Below, piece after piece: positions 23,492 to 23,966 of a stretch of DNA of 23,966 nucleotides. The translations under genes and the position numbers were made by a program. The notes under the pieces are model-generated. The model was given only the letters and a program-made list of their open reading frames with translations. It was not told the DNA's origin and did not search any database. This stretch comes from an uncultured Eubacteriales bacterium (lineage in GTDB: Bacteria; Bacillota; Clostridia; Oscillospirales; CAG-272), in assembly GCA_934385225.1 (NCBI GenBank), contig CAKRPQ010000024.1:1-23966 (forward strand), read 5' to 3'. The first letter of the stretch is position 1; every line of letters begins with the position of its first letter.

Positions 23492-23966
23492 ATGAAAAAC
23501 AATTTTAAGATCATACTGTTCTACGTCGTACTGATCGCGGTAATAATCTTCGCAGTTTCGCATATGTTCGGCTCTGCCGAGCAGAAGGTGAATAAGCTCG
23601 AAAATTACAGCGACGTCGTGGAAGCTTTCCAGAACGAACAGGTCACGAAATTCAGCGTCAGCGATAAAAACTATATTACGCTTACGCTTAAAGACGGTAC
23701 GCAGGCGGGCTACCAGCTGAGCAATCTCAGCCTGTTTTACAGTGACCTCGGGGAGACGATCCTTTCGCAGAAGTCGGAGGGAATACTCACCGAATACGAC
23801 TACGAACCCGTCGTCACATACCCGTGGTGGGTGTCGCTCCTGCCTTATGCCGTTATAATCGTTCTCTTTATCGTCCTCTGGATCTATATTATGAACCAGG
23901 CAACGGGCAGAGGCGGCGGAAAAATGAACAGTTTCGGCAAGGCGAGAGTGAAGATGGCATCGGCGG
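23492..23966 (+). CDS. ftsH: ATP-dependent zinc metalloprotease FtsH, N-terminal part (runs off window)
   Basis: The first 158 residues of FtsH, a membrane AAA+ protease that degrades misfolded membrane proteins and short-lived regulators. A first membrane helix (about 7-26), an extracytoplasmic FtsH_ext domain (about 30-105) and a second helix (about 111-134) are visible. The segment MNSFGKARVK (about 145-154) matches the family's 'MNFGKSKAK' just before the AAA domain. The Walker and HEXXH motifs lie beyond the window end. TAGGAGA is 5-6 nt before the ATG. Confidence 0.95.
   Translation, partial: MKNNFKIILFYVVLIAVIIFAVSHMFGSAEQKVNKLENYSDVVEAFQNEQVTKFSVSDKNYITLTLKDGTQAGYQLSNLSLFYSDLGETILSQKSEGILTEYDYEPVVTYPWWVSLLPYAVIIVLFIVLWIYIMNQATGRGGGKMNSFGKARVKMASA

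Overview
The window looks like a chromosomal segment from a low-to-mid GC anaerobic Firmicute of the class Clostridia, most likely an uncultured gut or rumen Oscillospirales-type organism. This is inferred from the conserved Gram-positive block yybS-like / gdpP / rplI / dnaB / tilS / hpt / ftsH, from RNase Y, from BspA-type leucine-rich-repeat surface proteins, and from several near-perfect TTGACA-N17-TATAAT promoters with strong AGGAGG-type ribosome binding sites. No mobile element, CRISPR array, rRNA or phage gene was seen.

Layout. (1) 1-1084, + strand: the 3' part of a GH32 fructan/sucrose hydrolase and a doubtful small ORF. (2) 1218-1405, - strand: a tRNA-Trp(CCA) gene with its own promoter and terminator. 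(3) 1417-10996, - strand: one apparent five-gene operon. It has a consensus promoter and a terminal hairpin, with gene junctions of 22 nt, 13 nt, a 4-nt overlap and a 1-nt overlap. It encodes two paralogous secreted BspA-LRR proteins with C-terminal GH26 (mannanase-type) modules, the first of them truncated and lacking catalytic residues, then MalQ, a NagZ-like GH3 lipoprotein and a SLOG/YpsA-like protein. (4) 11090-12917, + strand: rny (RNase Y) with its own promoter and terminator. (5) 12923-14831, - strand: an AraC-type regulator lacking its second helix-turn-helix, overlapping a sialidase-like Asp-box protein. A GAAAAA hexamer repeat lies at the junction. (6) 14968-16236, + strand: an AI-2E/PerM-family membrane protein. 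(7) 16270-23966, + strand: the core block yybS-like, gdpP, rplI, dnaB, tilS, hpt and the start of ftsH, running from one consensus promoter with no terminator seen inside.

How it fits together. The - strand operon and the flanking GH32 and sialidase-like genes suggest glycan use: extracellular attack on mannan-like polymers by an LRR-anchored GH26, cell-associated GH3 activity and cytoplasmic maltodextrin processing by MalQ. The + strand block is housekeeping: c-di-AMP turnover, ribosome, replication, tRNA modification, purine salvage and membrane proteolysis. The most unusual items are the paired LRR-GH26 proteins (one intact, one apparently catalytically dead), the truncated AraC regulator with a microsatellite beside the next gene's ribosome binding site, and the His-to-Asn changes in two GdpP motifs.
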